Assembly (NCBI GenBank): GCA_035935115.1
Contig: DASYXK010000021.1
Coordinates: 310,001 to 374,000, forward strand
From: TA-20 sp035935115
GTDB taxonomy: Archaea > Thermoproteota > Nitrososphaeria > Nitrososphaerales > Nitrosopumilaceae
DNA length: 64,000 nucleotides
Direction: 5' to 3'
This document shows, in pieces, positions 62,086 through 64,000 of this stretch. The stretch's first letter is position 1; every line of letters begins with the position of its first letter. Made by a program: the position numbers and the translations under genes. The notes beneath the pieces were generated by a model. That model made no database searches, was not told the origin of the DNA, and saw only the letters and a program-made list of their open reading frames with translations.

Positions 62086-62093
62086 CAATCTAG

Positions 62094-62204
62094 TTATCTT
62101 TTCATTCCCACTTTACACAGACCAATTCTACAATTGTGGCAAACGTAATCGTCAGCAGGATTCTGACAACCGCAGGAGCAGGTACATGTGTAATCATTCA
62201 TCAT
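62094..62204 (-). CDS. Cys-rich zinc micro-protein (CTCxCGCxN family), copy 2
   Basis: 36 residues, ATG 62204 or 62201: YTCTCSCGCQNPADDYVCHN, then CRIGLCKVGMKR. Paralog of 10608 lacking the central helix. Seven cysteines. Confidence 0.6.
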   Translation of the reverse strand: MMNDYTCTCSCGCQNPADDYVCHNCRIGLCKVGMKR

Positions 62205-62276
62205 ATAGAATAAGTTAAAGTGCAATATAACTAAGATATACTGTAATCTCAGTTAAAAGAAGAAAGGAAAAAATCA

Positions 62277-62354
62277 TTGAGATTTATCATAGGCGGAATA
62301 CTTATCGGAGCTGTACTTGTTCTGATTTACCTGCTTTCAATGAACAAAGGTTGA
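62277..62354 (+). CDS. Single-helix membrane micro-protein
   Basis: 25 residues, TTG: LRFIIGGILIGAVLVLIYLL then SMNKG. AGGAAAA precedes it. Same type as 26039 and 2968. Confidence 0.35.
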   Translation: MRFIIGGILIGAVLVLIYLLSMNKG

Positions 62355-62400
62355 CAGTCTAGATTTCTGTGCTAGTTTTTCATCAGGGACATGTATTCGA

Positions 62401-62454
62401 GTTACCCCTACATTTATACAAAAAATGATAATTATATAAATATGTAGGGGTAAC
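62401..62454 (+). promoter_or_regulatory. 13-bp perfect inverted repeat flanking the fic TATA box
   Basis: GTTACCCCTACAT (62401-62413) and ATGTAGGGGTAAC (62442-62454) are exact inverted copies. The AT-rich centre contains TTATATAA (about 62432-62439). The right arm lies within about 20 bases of the start, where RNA polymerase begins; a symmetric repressor would occlude the promoter. Confidence 0.7.
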
Positions 62455-62461
62455 TATATTC

Positions 62462-63349
62462 ATGGTCACAATCAAGAAGAAGATCGTAAAGGGACAGACC
62501 TACTACTATCTTGAGCACAGCATAAGAGAAGGCAAAAAAGTGCAGAAAAAGGAGGTCTACCTCGGGAGCAAGATTCCGTCTGACATCGAGCAGATCAGGA
62601 AGAACTTTCTTGACAGCATTTACAGGGAGAGATGGTACGTTGACGCAGACAGGATCAAACAGAAATTCTCGAAAGAACAGAAAGTAGTCCCAAAGTCTGT
62701 CAGAGAAAAGGAACTGCAGAATTTCATCACCAGATTCACCTATGACACGCAGAGGATAGAAGGATCTACACTAACCCGCAGGGAGACAGCTGACCTCCTG
62801 GAGAGTAGTATAACCCCCAAGAGCAAGCCTATGATGGACGTGCAGGAGGCTGAGGCCCACAGAGATCTATTTTATGAAATTCTGAAATCCAAAAAAGAAT
62901 TATCGATGCAGGTAGTGCTTGACTGGCACTGGAAACTCTTCCAGAAAACGAAAAAAGACATAGCAGGAAAGTTCAGAAAATATCAAGTGGCAATAGGTAG
63001 CAGCAAATTCATGCCTCCGTCGCCGGTTGAAGTCCATCCAATGATGACAGAGTTTTTCCAGTGGTACCACAAAAACAAGAATAAACTGCATGCAGTAGAA
63101 CTTGCAGCCCTTGCACATCTGAAGTTTGTGACCATACACCCGTTTGGCGACGGCAATGGAAGAATTTCAAGACTCATCATGAACTTCATCTTGAACAGGA
63201 AGAACTATCCAATGCTTGACATTCCATATGAGGTAAGAAACAGTTACTACAACGCGCTGGAAAGGTCACAGTTGAAGAAAGAAGACAGGATATTTCTCCA
63301 GTGGTTTGCCAAGAAGTACATCAAGGAACACAAGAGATATCTCAGATAG
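62462..63349 (+). CDS. fic: Fic-family AMP transferase
   Basis: 295 residues. Fic core HPFGDGNGRISR (226-237) is canonical; the self-inhibition motif TQRIEG (96-101) lies in front of it, as in class II Fic. The extended N-terminal 60 residues (KKKIVKGQTYYYLEHSIREG) resemble the KOW-like leader of archaeal Fic proteins. Fic enzymes transfer AMP to Ser/Thr/Tyr of target proteins. Base composition is unlike neighbours. Confidence 0.9.
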   Translation: MVTIKKKIVKGQTYYYLEHSIREGKKVQKKEVYLGSKIPSDIEQIRKNFLDSIYRERWYVDADRIKQKFSKEQKVVPKSVREKELQNFITRFTYDTQRIEGSTLTRRETADLLESSITPKSKPMMDVQEAEAHRDLFYEILKSKKELSMQVVLDWHWKLFQKTKKDIAGKFRKYQVAIGSSKFMPPSPVEVHPMMTEFFQWYHKNKNKLHAVELAALAHLKFVTIHPFGDGNGRISRLIMNFILNRKNYPMLDIPYEVRNSYYNALERSQLKKEDRIFLQWFAKKYIKEHKRYLR

Positions 63350-63381
63350 AAGATGGGATCAATCTTCTTTTCTGTCGTAGG

Positions 63382-64000
63382 TTTCCACTAGTAATAGGCG
63401 GAGATTGTCCTGTCCTTCTTGGCTGTTTGGCAGCAGCGGTTCAGATTCATCATTATAATATTGGACTGCTCTTTATTGATGGACATGAGGATGCATACCC
63501 TCCACATCAATCCCCTACTGGAGAAGCTGCCGACATGGAACTTGGATTTGCTCTTGGGCAAAACGTTCCCTACCGTATACGCAATGTCATTGGTTCGGTA
63601 CCATTAATCAAACATTCCAAAGTTTGCTTACTTGGTATTCGCGACAGAAAGGATTTGAAAAATTTAAACGTAAAATCTCTAGCTGGAAAAGTCCAGTCAT
63701 ATGATGATATCATTCTTCGTAAAAGCAATATTGAAACTTTAACTAGTAAAGCATTGAAACGGTTAAGATCTAATGACAACGTAATATGGCTCCATATTGA
63801 TCTGGACGTGTTGTCTACAAAATCATTACCTGCACAAGACTATCTACAACCAGGTGGTCTAAGCTGGAAACAGTTGGAGAAACTTTGCAAGAGTGCATTA
63901 TCTTCAGGTCATATAATAGGATGTGACGTAACTATCTATAACCCTGACTTGGATCCAAATAATAAATTTGCCAAGCATATTGTGAATTTTCTAGCTACTG
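63382..64000 (+). pseudogene. Arginase/agmatinase-family gene, 5'-truncated (and cut at window edge)
   Basis: Frame FPLVIGGDCPVLLGCLAAAV, LLFIDGHEDAY, LHIDLDVLSTKSLPAQDYLQ fits the C-terminal two thirds of ureohydrolases, with metal ligands GGDCP (Asp), DGHEDAY (Asp, His), and DLDVL (Asp). No start codon or N-terminal metal-His motif exists before it; upstream the frame runs into the end of fic. The stop lies past the window. Confidence 0.7.

Overview
The window looks like one stretch of chromosome from an ammonia-oxidising-type archaeon of the Nitrososphaeria (Thaumarchaeota). Supporting evidence: three secreted proteins end in a PEFG-CTERM sorting tail. There is an archaeal TFB, a 20S proteasome alpha/beta pair, a zinc-containing ferredoxin, several stand-alone Lrp ligand-binding proteins, an AT-rich base composition, TATA-box promoters with very short leaders, and frequent TTG/GTG starts. 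No rRNA, no confident tRNA, no CRISPR array and no complete IS element is visible. None of the core ammonia-oxidation genes (amo) is in the window, so the lineage call rests on family content.

Layout. 1-10 kb: a propeller lyase-like protein cut by the window edge, a PEFG surface protein, a membrane HTH regulator, DoxX, an HTH gene followed by an unusual proteasome beta-alpha pair, SWIM and MarR proteins, and a secreted two-gene operon with a candidate MarR operator. 10-20 kb: small zinc proteins, SpoIIM-like, MEDS and GIY-YIG proteins, then a run of secreted surface proteins and a TPR protein. 20-30 kb: a candidate structured RNA, phasin-like and membrane proteins, a 750-residue propeller protein, a Cys-rich protein with a distinctive promoter, an HTH gene plus small partner, a ferredoxin and an RBBP9-like hydrolase. 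30-36 kb: a G8-domain beta-helix surface protein and an ArsR-SRPBCC-SRPBCC-DUF899 operon with a VOC protein. 36-50 kb: a second phasin-like protein, three Lrp-domain proteins, TFB, stomatin, many micro-proteins, PepSY and PEFG proteins and a duplicated SagB-type nitroreductase. 50-64 kb: VOC, a PLP enzyme-rhodanese fusion, a second DoxX, alcohol dehydrogenase, two ribbon-helix-helix loci, HtrA, a hydrolase interrupted at its catalytic serine, Dps, SDR, a four-gene micro-operon ending in a multicopper oxidase fragment, Fic, and an arginase-family gene lacking its 5' end.

Themes. (1) At least a dozen proteins of 25-70 residues carry two metal-ligand pairs or one membrane helix; several are paralogous pairs within the window. 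(2) A near-identical 67-bp promoter/operator precedes two unrelated Cys/His-rich genes 34 kb apart. (3) A Trp-rich paired module recurs at the C-termini of four secreted proteins. (4) A small all-alpha partner protein follows a DNA-binding protein at two loci. (5) Short hairpin-forming repeats with a shared core are scattered over intergenic DNA. (6) Several decayed or transferred genes cluster at 58-64 kb.

All calls come from reading the sequence by eye; family names rest on motif recognition, not on database searches.
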